64,000 nt of DNA from Bog-159 sp963843255 (GCA_963843255.1 CAWJJQ010000006.1:186001-250000), one strand, 5' to 3'; counted from the first letter of the stretch, positions 1 through 9,337 are shown. Translations and numbers: made by a program. The notes: a model not told the origin generated them from the sequence alone.

Positions 1-638
1 TCCGCACGGCGCTTTCCGGCGCGCATCTCGAGCGTGACCAGGCCCAGCTCATCGCTCAGCTCGGGATGCGAAGAGGCCAACTCACGGCCTACGTTCTGAA
101 TCGCCTGGTCCAACCCCAGGCCGGCCTCCACCGATACCACCATCAGGTCCAATCCGTCGGGCAAAGAGAGTCGAAGCCTTTCCTGGCGGTTGGACACGCG
201 GCGCTCCAATATAAAACTGGGAAGCCAGTATCCGGCCGCGGTGGCGGCCAGGGGCAGCACGATGCGCAGCACGGGATTAGTGGTGATATCCGTGCGGAAT
301 ACGATCGAAAGGACGGCCAGGATGACGGCCAGGATCAGCTTGATGCCGAATAATATGGGCACCGCGCTCTCCGCGCGGTACCCGGCCGACATCAGGGTGC
401 GGCGGGCGGTTTGTGCGTCTTGCGGCGACACCGGCGCATGCTGTCCGAGAGCCTCCACCTTCTGCGTGAGCAGAGATGGTTTGGGGCGGCCGATGCGATC
501 GAGGGTGACCGGCTCCGCGGCGGGCTGATGGCGCAGTTGCTGCAACAGCCGCGACGGCTTGGCGTAGCGGCTATAACCGTAGGCGGTAATGGCGGTCGCC
601 AGTAATCCGAACAACGCCACCGAAACGATCAAATTCAT
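1..638 (-). CDS. tadC: Tad secretion inner-membrane protein TadC (partial)
   Basis: This is the last visible gene of the Tad operon; its 3' part lies beyond the left edge. TadC is a GspF-type polytopic platform protein that works with TadB and the CpaF ATPase to assemble Flp pili. Reading the minus strand from the ATG at 638 gives a protein that starts MNLIVSVALFGLLATAITAY (first membrane helix), has further hydrophobic segments near residues 95-140, and contains the family motif DLMVVSVEAGLGLDQAI followed by LGLVTLEMRAGKRR, typical of TadC rather than TadB. It begins 8 bases after the tadB stop. The plus-strand open frames over this stretch are shadows. Confidence 0.93.
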   Translation of the reverse strand, partial: MNLIVSVALFGLLATAITAYGYSRYAKPSRLLQQLRHQPAAEPVTLDRIGRPKPSLLTQKVEALGQHAPVSPQDAQTARRTLMSAGYRAESAVPILFGIKLILAVILAVLSIVFRTDITTNPVLRIVLPLAATAAGYWLPSFILERRVSNRQERLRLSLPDGLDLMVVSVEAGLGLDQAIQNVGRELASSHPELSDELGLVTLEMRAGKRRA

Positions 639-646
639 ATTTCGCC

Positions 647-1612
647 CTAGACCTTGATCCGGATGATCTTGCGAATCAGCAACTGGCCCACGATCTGTCC
701 CACGATGGACCCCGCGATCAGCTTCTTTCCATCCGGATCGTGGACCATTGACATCAGATAGGAGGGCGCCGCCAGCATCATCAGCACTGCGGTGGCCGCC
801 GGTAGAACCGTCAATACCAGCGCGGTGACCCGGCCATGCGCGCTGGCGGCCTTGACCTGGCCTTTCAACTGGAACCGTTCGCGGATGAGATGTCCCAGGC
901 GGGTGAGGATTTCGCCCAGATTGCCTCCGGTTTGTTTTTGCAGGACTACCGCCGACTGGAAGAAGCGCACGTCCAGCAGCGGTACACGGTTTCCCAGGTT
1001 GGTGAGCGCGGTTTCGAGCGGGGCTCCCAGGTTCTGCTCATTGAACAGGGTACGGAATTCCATGCCCAGTGGATCGGGCAGGTCTTCACTGGCCATACGC
1101 AGGCTGATGGTGAAGGCATGTCCGGCGCGCATGGACCGCGCTAGAAAGTCGAGCGCCTCGGGAAACTGCTCCTCGAAAGCCGCCAGGCGGCGGGTACGTT
1201 TCCGGCGCAGAAAAAGGTAGGGCAGCGACGCCAGCAAGACGGCGAGAGCCGCGGATGCTTCCGTACGGGGGATCATAGGCGGCAGCAGGACACTCAAAAT
1301 CATCGCCCCCATGGCGCCGCCGGCCATCATCAGCAGTAGCCCTCCGGGCGACCAGGTCATACCGGCCTGCTGGATGAGCTTCTTGGTTTTTTCCAGCAGC
1401 GCGAGGTGCTCGAGCCAAACTTCCATCTGCGGCCGCCGGGCCGTCGTTTCGCGCAGGATCTGCGAGCCCTCGGATGCCGGATCCTCAGCCGCCGTACGGA
1501 GCATGACGGACATTTCGCGCTTCCGCCACCATTCGTAAAACTTCAACCCCAGGGCGATGGAAAGCAGCACCCAGGTGAATAGAACCAGAAAGAGCGAGAA
1601 CGAGACCGGCAT
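647..1612 (-). CDS. tadB: Tad secretion inner-membrane protein TadB
   Basis: A 321-residue GspF-type membrane protein, close to the usual TadB length. There is an N-terminal membrane helix (about residues 5-25), a helix pair near 90-130, the GspF core with EALDFLARSMRAGHAFTISL, and two C-terminal helices around 265-310. Together with TadC it should form the inner-membrane platform of the Flp pilus machine, driven by CpaF. The start lies 2 bases after the cpaF stop, so translation is probably coupled. Family assignment is firm; the B versus C split rests on gene order and on the motif difference from the neighbour. Confidence 0.94.
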   Translation of the reverse strand: MPVSFSLFLVLFTWVLLSIALGLKFYEWWRKREMSVMLRTAAEDPASEGSQILRETTARRPQMEVWLEHLALLEKTKKLIQQAGMTWSPGGLLLMMAGGAMGAMILSVLLPPMIPRTEASAALAVLLASLPYLFLRRKRTRRLAAFEEQFPEALDFLARSMRAGHAFTISLRMASEDLPDPLGMEFRTLFNEQNLGAPLETALTNLGNRVPLLDVRFFQSAVVLQKQTGGNLGEILTRLGHLIRERFQLKGQVKAASAHGRVTALVLTVLPAATAVLMMLAAPSYLMSMVHDPDGKKLIAGSIVGQIVGQLLIRKIIRIKV

Positions 1613-1614
1613 GG

Positions 1615-2967
1615 TCAGCTTACCTCCAGGGAACTGGAGAAGATGCTGGCGGGCAGGGATAGCCCGCAGGAGGCCAGGCGCTCATAAAATTTGGGCCGGA
1701 TGCCGGTGGCGCGGAAACAGCCCCGCACCCGCCCTTTTTCGGTGAGGCCTTTCTTTTCGAACATGAACAGGTCCTGCAGGGTCACCTGCTCGCCTTCCAT
1801 TCCGGTCACTTCGGTGACGAAGGTGACCCGTCGCGTGCCGTCGCTGAAGCGCGACACTTGCACGAACAGATCCACCGCGGAGGCCACCTGCTGGCGGATG
1901 GAGCGCACCCCCATATTGGCGTTGGACATCCCCACCATCACTTCCAGCCGGCCCACGGCATCGCGGGGAGTGTTGGCATGAATGGTGGTAAGGGAGCCAT
2001 CGTGGCCGGTGTTCATGGCTTGCAGCATGTCGAGCGCTTCCTCGCCGCGCACCTCGCCCACGATGATGCGGTCCGGGCGCATACGCAGGGCGTTGATCAC
2101 CAACTCCCGGATCCGTATGGCGCCCGTGCCTTCGATATTGGGCGGTCGCGTTTCCATGCGCGCTACGTGAGTTTGCTGCAAGCGGAGCTCGGCGGCATCT
2201 TCGATGGTCACGATGCGCTCGTCCTCCGGGATGTAGCTGGACAGCACGTTGAGCAGAGTGGTTTTGCCGGAGCCGGTGCCCCCGCTGATCAGGATGTTCA
2301 GCCGGGCTTTCACCGCGTACTCGAGCAGTAACCGCATCTCGTCCATGAGGGTCTGGCTGCGCACCAGGTCCTCCGGGCGGAGCGCGTGCCTGCCGAACCG
2401 CCGGATCGAGAGCAGCGGGCCATCCACCGCCACCGGCGGTATGGCGGCGTTGACGCGCGAACCGTCGGGCAGGCGGGCGTCCACCAGGGGCGTGGATTCG
2501 TCCACCCGCCGACCCACCTGCGCGACTACTTTCTCAATGATGCGCAGCAGGTGCGCGTTATCCTTGAATTGCACCGGCGTGCGTTGCAGTTTTCCGGCCC
2601 GCTCCACGTACACCAGGCGCGGCGTAGTCACCAGGATGTCGCTGATGGTGGGATCCTGCAGCAAAGGCTCCAGCGGGCCTAAGCCGAAGACCTCGTCTAG
2701 CACCTCTTCGACCACCCGGTCCTTTTCCGTGCGGCTGAGGGGCGTCTTCTCCTGATCCACTAACCGGACCAGAGCCGTGCGAATCTCCAGGCGGGCCCGC
2801 TCGCCGGGGATGGACGAGAGCGCTTCCAGGTTCAGGCGGTCGAGCAACTGGCCATGCAGGGAGAATTTCAGCTGCTGGTATTCCGGCGTGGACGACTCGC
2901 TTTGGAACAGCCGCGCCACCCATCCCGATTCCCCGCCCTGCGGCGCGCCGTTGAGTCCGTTGCCCAT
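1615..2967 (-). CDS. cpaF: Tad secretion ATPase CpaF/TadA
   Basis: A 450-residue secretion ATPase of the VirB11/GspE superfamily that powers extension (and in some systems retraction) of Flp pili. Walker A GGTGSGKT is at residues 229-236, Walker B RIIVGEVRG at about 300-308, and the conserved GHDGSLTTIHAN at 321-332. The N-terminal part (about 85-200) carries the usual TadA segment with LVDARLPDGSRVNAAIPP. The C-terminal 50 residues extend past the ATPase core. It sits 12 bases after cpaE and 2 bases before tadB, in the canonical order cpaB-cpaC-cpaE-cpaF-tadB-tadC. Confidence 0.96.
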   Translation of the reverse strand: MGNGLNGAPQGGESGWVARLFQSESSTPEYQQLKFSLHGQLLDRLNLEALSSIPGERARLEIRTALVRLVDQEKTPLSRTEKDRVVEEVLDEVFGLGPLEPLLQDPTISDILVTTPRLVYVERAGKLQRTPVQFKDNAHLLRIIEKVVAQVGRRVDESTPLVDARLPDGSRVNAAIPPVAVDGPLLSIRRFGRHALRPEDLVRSQTLMDEMRLLLEYAVKARLNILISGGTGSGKTTLLNVLSSYIPEDERIVTIEDAAELRLQQTHVARMETRPPNIEGTGAIRIRELVINALRMRPDRIIVGEVRGEEALDMLQAMNTGHDGSLTTIHANTPRDAVGRLEVMVGMSNANMGVRSIRQQVASAVDLFVQVSRFSDGTRRVTFVTEVTGMEGEQVTLQDLFMFEKKGLTEKGRVRGCFRATGIRPKFYERLASCGLSLPASIFSSSLEVS

Positions 2968-2979
2968 GAGAAGCCGTCC

Positions 2980-4182
2980 TTATCCGAACAGACCGAAGCG
3001 GCGCTTGCCCTTTTCGGCGGGAACGCCGGACAGGCGCTGCGCCAGGCCCGAGAGCTGCCGGCTCAGATGACTGCCCGGCGGCAGCAGCTTGCCTTTGCAG
3101 AACGCGTCGTAAAGCGCGTAGTAATCGTTGGGCAGCATGGTGTCGATGGGCAATCCGAGAATCCGCTCCAGTTCCTCGGAAGTGACATCCGGTCGCTGCG
3201 GCGTACGGTTCAAAATAACGTGCAGCCGGTTTCCGAAGCCCGCGTTGATCAGCGTTTGTACGGCCTGTTTGGCCTGGTGGAGGGCCGGCACTTCCAGCGT
3301 GGTAATGAGAAAAATATCGTCGATTTCTTCCATCACCGTAACCGTGGCCAGATTGAGCGTGGCGCCAAGATCCACCACCGTGAAAGCGTAGTTGGTGCGC
3401 ACGAAGCTCAGCACCTTGCCCAGCGACTCGCCCGGGACGGGATCCTTGGGAAGATAGCCGGACGGGGCGGCCAGGATTTCGAGGCCGGTCCACCCGGCGG
3501 CGATCAGCGCCTGCCAGTAACTCAAATCCAGCCGGTGCAGGTTCTGTACCGCGTCCAGCACCGAGTATGGGGATTTGGACTTCATCAGGAAATCCACGAT
3601 TCCCGACTGCAGATCCAGATCCACCAGGAGACTCTTCTCTCCGCGGAGCGCGCTGGCGCGGCCCAGTTCCGCCGCCAGATGACAGGCGATGGTGCTGGCG
3701 CCGCAGCCGCCTTTGGCGGATAGAAAGCCGAGCGTCTTCCCCGCCGGGCGGGCCGTCTCGCGCGTGCGGGGCCGGACCTCGGGCAGGCGCGCCACCGCCT
3801 TGCGTAGATTGCTCTCCAGGGGCGGGTAGAGAAATTCATTGGCGCCGGCGCGGACGGCCGCCATAATCGTATCCGGCTGGGCGGCGGTATCGAGCGCCAC
3901 CAGCATGGCCGCGGGAAGCGCCGCGCGCACTGCCTGGATGGCTTGCTCGAGGGGGAGCGGAAGGGAGGTGAGGTCGAGCAATACGACCTCCGGCCGCAGA
4001 TACTCCAGCCGCTCGATCAGGGAAGGCCAGTTCCGCAGGTCGCGCAGTTCCATGACTACCCGCACAGCCATGCTGCGCAGCGATTCCTGAACCGATTCCC
4101 ACAGTTCCGGGGCGGCGATGGCGACCCCCACGGTGGCCGGCATGGCCGGGGCTTTGTCGTGTTCAACAGCAGGCGAGGACAT
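2980..4182 (-). CDS. cpaE: Pilus assembly ATPase CpaE/TadZ
   Basis: A 400-residue MinD/ParA-type protein that in Tad systems places the pilus machine at its site in the cell. Residues about 15-130 look like a receiver-like domain (RPEVVLLDLTSLPL), followed from about 145 by a deviant Walker A loop, KGGCGASTIA, and VDLDLQSG. The spacing between receiver-like and ATPase parts matches CpaE rather than a plain MinD. The start overlaps the cpaC stop by one base (TAATG), so the two are translationally coupled. Confidence 0.93.
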   Translation of the reverse strand: MSSPAVEHDKAPAMPATVGVAIAAPELWESVQESLRSMAVRVVMELRDLRNWPSLIERLEYLRPEVVLLDLTSLPLPLEQAIQAVRAALPAAMLVALDTAAQPDTIMAAVRAGANEFLYPPLESNLRKAVARLPEVRPRTRETARPAGKTLGFLSAKGGCGASTIACHLAAELGRASALRGEKSLLVDLDLQSGIVDFLMKSKSPYSVLDAVQNLHRLDLSYWQALIAAGWTGLEILAAPSGYLPKDPVPGESLGKVLSFVRTNYAFTVVDLGATLNLATVTVMEEIDDIFLITTLEVPALHQAKQAVQTLINAGFGNRLHVILNRTPQRPDVTSEELERILGLPIDTMLPNDYYALYDAFCKGKLLPPGSHLSRQLSGLAQRLSGVPAEKGKRRFGLFG

Positions 4183-5648
4183 TATTGGGCCCCCCCAGGC
4201 GCGGTTGCCGCCGGACCGGACAACTGGGCCGGAGCAGCCTGCGCGGCCGCGGCCGCCTTCTGCTTTTCGATAGCCAGTAATTCTTCGAGCGGGATGTCTT
4301 TCCGCGCGGGCAGCTGCGGGACCGTCCCGGTGACTTCCGCGCCGGGCGTCCGCGGAGCCGCCTTGGCGGTACCCGGCAGGAACGCCTCCGGCATGCGCAC
4401 ATCGGGACGGGCGCCGGCCGCCGGAATGGGGAGCACCAGTTCAGGGGTGACCAGCACCATCAGTTCCGAGTTGTTGCGGGTCCGCGAGCGGCTTTGGAAA
4501 AGTTTGCCCAGCAGCGGGATGTCGCCGATACCGGGAATCTTATTTAAGCTCTCCGTGATGGTGTTGTCGAGCAATCCGGCGATTACGAAGCTTTGCCCGC
4601 TTTCCAGCTCCACTTGGGTCTGGACGCGGCGGGTGGCCAGTGCCGGAATAGTGAAACCCTGGAACTGCAGGGCATTGGAATAATCGAGTGAGCTGACCTC
4701 CGGCGTGACTTGCAGCCTTATCGACCCGCGCGGCGTTACCACCGGCAAAAAGTTGATGCGCACGCCGTACTCCCGGAACTGGATGGTGACCGCGCCGGCG
4801 GTAGCCCCTCCCTGCACCACCGGGAAAGGAAACTCGCCGCCCGCCACGAAGCTGGCGGGCTTCCCATTGAGTGCCAGCACGTTTGGTTCGGCCAGCATCT
4901 GCAGCAGGCTCTTCGATTCCAGGGCCTTGATGAGCGTTCCCAGATTCAAGTCGGTGCGCAGCAGAAAGATGTTGAGGGCATCGGAGAGGGTGAAGGTGAC
5001 GTCATTCTGTTTGATCGTGGGAACCGCTGGTCCGAACTGGCCCGTGGTCACCTGGCCCACCATGTTGCCCGCGCCGGTGCTCAGTAGGTTGAAACCCAGC
5101 GACGATCCGGCCGAGCGATCCACATCCGCAAACTTCACCCGCAACAGGATCTGGGCCTCCGCGGCCGGCACTTCCACGCGCAACAGGTTCACCACCTTGC
5201 CCAGAGTAGACACCATGCTGACCGCTCGCTCGGCGCTGGAGAGATCCCTGACGGTGCCGCGCAGGAATACCGTATCGTTTTCAAAATCGAAACTCACCGG
5301 CTGGCCTGCCAGCCCGCGCTTCAATTCCCGCGTGACAGCCTCGATACGGGCCGTGTTCTGGTGCACGGCAAGGTTGTACATGGTGCGCGCGCCGTTCTGC
5401 TGCCAGATAATGACGGAAGTCTCGCCCGGCGCTCTGCCGTTAATCAGAACTTCGCGCGGATTTACGGCCAGGGCTTCCGCAATATCGCCGTTGGCTACCG
5501 AGACCCGCCGCAGGTCCACCGGAGTATCCACGATGAGCGACTTGCCTACGGTGACCGCCAAGTCTTCGGTATGGTCCTCGTCGGCGCAGATTCCGGGCAG
5601 TGCCACCCACATCAGGGAAGCCGCCAGGAGGCAACTGTGCCGGGTCAT
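4182..5648 (-). CDS. cpaC: Tad outer-membrane secretin CpaC/RcpA
   Basis: A 488-residue secretin that forms the outer-membrane channel for the Flp pilus. A signal peptide (MTRHSCLLAASLMWVALPG) leads into a periplasmic N domain with NPREVLINGRAPGETSVIIW, a BON-like repeat (RGTVRDLSSAERAVSMVS), then the secretin core with LLQMLAEPNVLALNGKPASF, VTPEVSSLDYSNA and GIGDIPLLGKLF. The last roughly 70 residues are Pro/Ala-rich and lie outside the secretin fold. It overlaps cpaB by 4 bases (ATGA) and cpaE by 1 base. Confidence 0.96.
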   Translation of the reverse strand: MTRHSCLLAASLMWVALPGICADEDHTEDLAVTVGKSLIVDTPVDLRRVSVANGDIAEALAVNPREVLINGRAPGETSVIIWQQNGARTMYNLAVHQNTARIEAVTRELKRGLAGQPVSFDFENDTVFLRGTVRDLSSAERAVSMVSTLGKVVNLLRVEVPAAEAQILLRVKFADVDRSAGSSLGFNLLSTGAGNMVGQVTTGQFGPAVPTIKQNDVTFTLSDALNIFLLRTDLNLGTLIKALESKSLLQMLAEPNVLALNGKPASFVAGGEFPFPVVQGGATAGAVTIQFREYGVRINFLPVVTPRGSIRLQVTPEVSSLDYSNALQFQGFTIPALATRRVQTQVELESGQSFVIAGLLDNTITESLNKIPGIGDIPLLGKLFQSRSRTRNNSELMVLVTPELVLPIPAAGARPDVRMPEAFLPGTAKAAPRTPGAEVTGTVPQLPARKDIPLEELLAIEKQKAAAAAQAAPAQLSGPAATAPGGAQ

Positions 5649-6526
5649 GGCTTGATCTCCCCCGGTAACTCGAATTGCGTCTCCGTCCGCTTGACACCAT
5701 GGATCACCTCCACCACGCGCGGCTTCGGAGACGCCGGCAATGCCGCGGGCGGAGCAGTAGGGCGGACCGGTGCGGCCGGCCTCGGTACCTGAGACTTGGG
5801 ATCCTGCAAAAAAGGAGAACCGGGATGAAACAACTGCGCGACCGCACTGCCGCTGGTCTTCGAGATCTCGGTATCGAGCGGGTTGCGCAACACCAGTTGA
5901 ATGCTGGTCTCGGTGCTGGCCAGGCTCAGCATCTCCGCCTGCTCCGGCGTGACGAGCAGGTTCACTACCGGCACGGAGATGGGTTTCCCCTCCACATCTT
6001 TCTGGAAATTCTGTCCGGCCGAGAGCACCTGCACGTTTTGTAGCAGCGTGCGGGTGACGCCGCCTTGTCCCGCCCCGCCAGGCGGACTGCCGGAGACCAA
6101 CACATCCACGCGCATCCCGGGCACCGCAAAACCCGCTACGCCTACGATTTCATTGACCCGGATGGCCACCGCCCGCATGCCCTTGGGAATCAGAGCGGCC
6201 AGCCCGGCGCCGCCGCCTTTGGGTGCCAGGCGGGTTTCCACGATCGGTTCGCCGTTGAAAATGGAAGAGATCACACCGCGCCCGACGATATCTTCCTTCT
6301 TCTGAATGACGCCCTCCGGGATCGCCCCTGTCCAGTCGCCACTGCGCAGATCCGCGTCCCGGACCAGTGTGCCAGGCTCCAGAGTGCGGGCGGACAGGAG
6401 CAGCTTGGTAGATCCCGAAGCCACCGGCGTGGTGGTGCGGCCAGCCAGGAGCCGGTACAGCAAAATACTCGCCCCGGCTGAAACAATAAACGCAAACGCC
6501 AGAACCGATATTAGTCGTTGATTCAT
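5645..6526 (-). CDS. cpaB: Flp pilus assembly protein CpaB/RcpC
   Basis: A 293-residue periplasmic partner of the secretin. It has an N-terminal membrane anchor (LISVLAFAFIVSAGASILLY), a SAF-like domain at about 40-105 (SARTLEPGTLVRDADL), and the RcpC/CpaB core with GMRAVAIRVNEIVGVAGFAV and PGMRVDVLVS. The C-terminal 60 residues are Pro-rich. It is separated from flp by 133 bases, the only sizeable gap in the operon, and overlaps cpaC by 4 bases. Confidence 0.94.
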   Translation of the reverse strand: MNQRLISVLAFAFIVSAGASILLYRLLAGRTTTPVASGSTKLLLSARTLEPGTLVRDADLRSGDWTGAIPEGVIQKKEDIVGRGVISSIFNGEPIVETRLAPKGGGAGLAALIPKGMRAVAIRVNEIVGVAGFAVPGMRVDVLVSGSPPGGAGQGGVTRTLLQNVQVLSAGQNFQKDVEGKPISVPVVNLLVTPEQAEMLSLASTETSIQLVLRNPLDTEISKTSGSAVAQLFHPGSPFLQDPKSQVPRPAAPVRPTAPPAALPASPKPRVVEVIHGVKRTETQFELPGEIKP

Positions 6527-6659
6527 GCTCCGCTCACCGGGCCTTATCCTCTCGCCGGATATCCAGCCCCACCCGCTTCTCCGGTCATAACCTCAAATCC
6601 GCTCCGGAGTGGGTTCACCTTCTATATCGGCCGTGAGGCGGACAAACTGTAGCAGCCCG

Positions 6660-6839
6660 CTACGAACCTGCCGCCGTGCTCAATTGCGCGTTGGCGCCCG
6701 ACCAGATGGTGTTGATACTTGTTCCGGCGGTCGAAAAAAGCGCGGCCGAGGCCAGTGCCACAAAAGCCAGCATGAGTGTGTATTCAATTAGATCCTGACC
6801 CTGCTCGTCAGCCCACATCTGTGCCCAAAACGTTGTCAT
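6660..6839 (-). CDS. flp: Flp-type (type IVb) prepilin
   Basis: A 59-residue protein, too short for most gene callers' cutoffs. Reading from the ATG at 6839 gives a short basic-free leader ending DEQG, then QDLIEYTLMLAF and a hydrophobic helix, then a short polar tail ending in AGS. This is the type IVb prepilin pattern: cleavage after Gly, with Glu at +5 followed by Tyr of the mature pilin, as in Flp major pilins. Position just before cpaB agrees. Its start overlaps the stop of the upstream membrane protein by 4 bases (ATGA), an unusual coupling partner for a major pilin. The 133-base gap downstream could hold a processing or attenuation site, but I see no clear terminator. Confidence 0.9.
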   Translation of the reverse strand: MTTFWAQMWADEQGQDLIEYTLMLAFVALASAALFSTAGTSINTIWSGANAQLSTAAGS

Positions 6840-8479
6840 AATCGTTTGTTCTTTCCGCGAATCGTCGCGATTGGGTTCTCGCCGCGCGGAGGAGCGGCGG
6901 AAACTTGTGTCAGAGGGAAGGCAAAGGCCTGGCTTGTCCGGAAGATCAATGCCAGACCATCGTCATAGGTCAAATGCCAGGCGCTGGATTGTTTCAGCGC
7001 GCCGGCCAAAGGAGCATTTACCGGCAGCAGAACGGTATCTACGCCATAGCGGCTCAGGTACCGCTCCCAACCGCTCTGCGCGCCCCATGCCCGGATGTAA
7101 CTTCCGACGAACTCCGGGCCGTAAAAATCACTGCGTCCGTCGATGAAAACCCGGCCCCGCGGATACTGGCGGTAAATCAGATAGCCGCCCCACAGATCTT
7201 CGGTGAACACGCCGCCGAACACGCCGGCCTGTTCCAGGCGGTCCGCGGCCGCCACGGGAAAGGTGCGCGGATCGTATGTCGCCGTCCAGGCCGCCGGCGC
7301 GCGCGGGACGCCGAGCAGAACCGCGAGGGTCAGCATGGCGGCCAGGCTGAGGGCCTGCCAGCGCGGCGCGCGGTCGAGAGCGCTCCAGTCGCGCATCAGC
7401 TCGCGCATGATCAGCAGGCCGGCCCGCAGCCATTTCGCCGCGCGCAGCTCCGGCGCCCGCCGCAGGAACTCAGAAGCCGCTGCGGCCGCCGGTACCGCCG
7501 CCAGCAGCGCGAAAATCTCGACGTTGCGCGCGGAATAGAGCGCCAGGTGCGCCCATACCGCGAACAGCAGCGCACCGGTAAACTGTCCCCGGCGGAGTTG
7601 CCCGAAGACCGCCGCCGCGCCACACGCCAGCAGTACCTCAAAATGGCGCGCTTGCCCGGTTTGGAAATTCAAAGGCTGGAACTCCATGATGTTGACGCGA
7701 TAAAACCCGTCGAGAAGATACTTCAGAATGTGCACGTGCAGCCGCAGGAAGTACGGATTCGCGAGCGTCGCCAGGCTGCATCCGGCCGCCGCCAGCAGAT
7801 AGCTGCGTCCATGCCGGAGCGCTTGCCGGCGTTCCGAATCGCTAGTCTCGCGCAGCAGCGCCAGGTACGCGCCGGCGGCGTAGATCGCAATCAGGGCGAT
7901 GCCGGTGAAGAATCCGCCGTGCAGATTGGTCCACAGGATCATCAGCGGGAGGAGCAGCCACAATCGCCGCCTGCCGCGCGCGGAGGCCCCCGCGCCTTCC
8001 AACACCGCATAGAACACCACCGTAAACAGCATGGTGCAGAGGTGCGGACGCGCCAGCCAGTGCCCCGCGGATGCGGCGGCGGCAATGAGCGTGAAGATCA
8101 GCGCCACGGCGGGCTCGGACCTGCGCCGCGCCACCCGGAACAGAAGGGCGAACGTCAGCGCCAGGATCAGGCTGTTGGCCCAAACCACGGCGGCCATGCC
8201 CGCATGCACGTGCAGCCAGCCAAATCCGGCATCCCATAGCCATTCCCAGGCAAACCAGGGTTGACCGGGGCGGGTAAAAGAGAAGATATCGTGATCCGGT
8301 ACCCGGCCGTGTGCCAGGATCCATTCGCCAGTGCGCAGGTGCCAGCCCGTGTCGCCATCGCTCAGTAAGGTGCGGGCGCCCTGCATGCCGCAATATAAAA
8401 AAATCAGCGGCATCACAAAAGCGAGGTCGGTCATCGAAGGCAGCAGCCGCGGAAGGATGGATGACATGGGCCGCTGCAT
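6836..8479 (-). CDS. Polytopic membrane protein, GT-C glycosyltransferase-like
   Basis: A large integral membrane protein with roughly ten to twelve hydrophobic helices. Early motifs SDGDTGWHLRTGEWI and VPDHDIFSFTRPGQPW resemble a widespread but uncharacterised group of GT-C-like proteins whose first periplasmic loop carries acidic residues. The C-terminal 100 residues form a soluble domain. The frame stays open up to 8611, but the ATG at 8479 (sequence MQRPMSSILPRLLPSM) is preferred: the upstream part has no ribosome site and includes a 34-base dispersed repeat at 8551-8584. The stop overlaps the flp start (ATGA), so it belongs to the Tad operon; a role in pilin or surface glycosylation is only an inference. 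Confidence 0.72.
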   Translation of the reverse strand: MQRPMSSILPRLLPSMTDLAFVMPLIFLYCGMQGARTLLSDGDTGWHLRTGEWILAHGRVPDHDIFSFTRPGQPWFAWEWLWDAGFGWLHVHAGMAAVVWANSLILALTFALLFRVARRRSEPAVALIFTLIAAAASAGHWLARPHLCTMLFTVVFYAVLEGAGASARGRRRLWLLLPLMILWTNLHGGFFTGIALIAIYAAGAYLALLRETSDSERRQALRHGRSYLLAAAGCSLATLANPYFLRLHVHILKYLLDGFYRVNIMEFQPLNFQTGQARHFEVLLACGAAAVFGQLRRGQFTGALLFAVWAHLALYSARNVEIFALLAAVPAAAAASEFLRRAPELRAAKWLRAGLLIMRELMRDWSALDRAPRWQALSLAAMLTLAVLLGVPRAPAAWTATYDPRTFPVAAADRLEQAGVFGGVFTEDLWGGYLIYRQYPRGRVFIDGRSDFYGPEFVGSYIRAWGAQSGWERYLSRYGVDTVLLPVNAPLAGALKQSSAWHLTYDDGLALIFRTSQAFAFPLTQVSAAPPRGENPIATIRGKNKRL

Positions 8480-8550
8480 CGGTTCGACAGGAGCACGGCG
8501 CGGGCCACAAGCCGGCGTTTCAGTTTGGGTCGCTACCAATAGCGGGGAAA

Positions 8551-8584
8551 GGTTTAAGACCGCTGGCTCCCGTGTGCGGCTCGG
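8551..8584. repeat. 34-bp dispersed repeat, copy 1
   Basis: The 34 bases match 14100-14133 in the same orientation with 5 differences. The element contains CCGC...GCGG arms that could form a small stem. It lies just upstream of the membrane protein that starts the Tad operon. Confidence 0.6.
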
Positions 8585-8754
8585 AGTTGTGCGCCCGTAC
8601 GCCGGCGGCATCCGGTACGTTCTGCGGTGTGTTTCAATTCAAGACGGTTGTCTGGGATCGGAACAGGCGGGAAGAGGTGGGGGGTACCGCTCCGGTACCC
8701 TTAGAACGCGCCCGCCGGCATCGCCGTCGATAGAATAACGGTTGCACCCGTTTC

Positions 8755-9213
8755 ATGATTTCCGACCTTCCATTGGCTATGCGGCATGTCCGGCCGTTTG
8801 CGCCCGCCGACACCGGCGGCCTGTTTTTAGTACACCGCCCTCAGCCAGACGGCGTGCCGCGGATGGCATCGTTCCGGGTGAGCGGTCCGCAGGTTGCCCC
8901 GGCTGATTCCGGAGTTGCCGTTTTTGATGCCATGCTCCCCGCACCGCGCGCGATCGTGCTTCCGGCCCTCCCGCCTGGGCCGCAGCTCGACTGGCATGCC
9001 TTGCGCGCTCGCCTGACGGCGACCGACGTGCGCCGTTGTCCAAGCTGTGGCTGGTCGGATATCAGGCGTTCTGTAGTGAGGAACGCCGCGGATTACCTGC
9101 TGCGCGTGGTGGGCTTGGTGCCGTTTCGCTGCCGCAGCTGCGGCGACCGGTTCCATGTGGGGCGCCGCAGCCTGCGGGCGGTGGCATCACAGATTTATAA
9201 GCGATATTTATAG
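8755..9213 (+). CDS. Zinc-ribbon hypothetical protein
   Basis: A 152-residue protein of unknown function. The C-terminal third holds two CxxC pairs, CPSC at residues 95-98 and CRSC at about 126-129, separated by a short helix with a hydrophobic stretch (YLLRVVGLVPF), which should bind one zinc ion. The first 85 residues show no recognisable domain. It diverges from the Tad operon, with about 275 bases between the two starts. A later start at residue 9 (MRHVRPF) is possible. Similar short zinc-ribbon proteins are common in Acidobacteriota but uncharacterised. Confidence 0.6.
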   Translation: MISDLPLAMRHVRPFAPADTGGLFLVHRPQPDGVPRMASFRVSGPQVAPADSGVAVFDAMLPAPRAIVLPALPPGPQLDWHALRARLTATDVRRCPSCGWSDIRRSVVRNAADYLLRVVGLVPFRCRSCGDRFHVGRRSLRAVASQIYKRYL

Positions 9214-9316
9214 CCGCACCTGCAGCGCTCCGCGACAGTCGGGGTTCGGTATGCTGTTCCGAACACGTGCGTGCTTTTCCGAGGCTGGCGGGACGAGTTG
9301 ATATTATGACAATCTT

Positions 9317-9337
9317 CATATAGTCTATCTCTATATG
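9317..9337. promoter_or_regulatory. Perfect inverted repeat at PadR remnant start
   Basis: Two 7-base arms, CATATAG and CTATATG, are perfect reverse complements separated by 7 bases; the right arm ends in the ATG of the PadR remnant. PadR regulators bind AT-rich dyads of this sort at their own promoters, so this is probably the relict autoregulatory operator. The surroundings are GC-rich, which makes the AT-rich dyad stand out. Confidence 0.5.

Noticed and set aside
6905..8239. 444-codon plus-strand open frame
   Set aside because: Antisense to the polytopic membrane protein; Gln/Arg-rich shadow translation.
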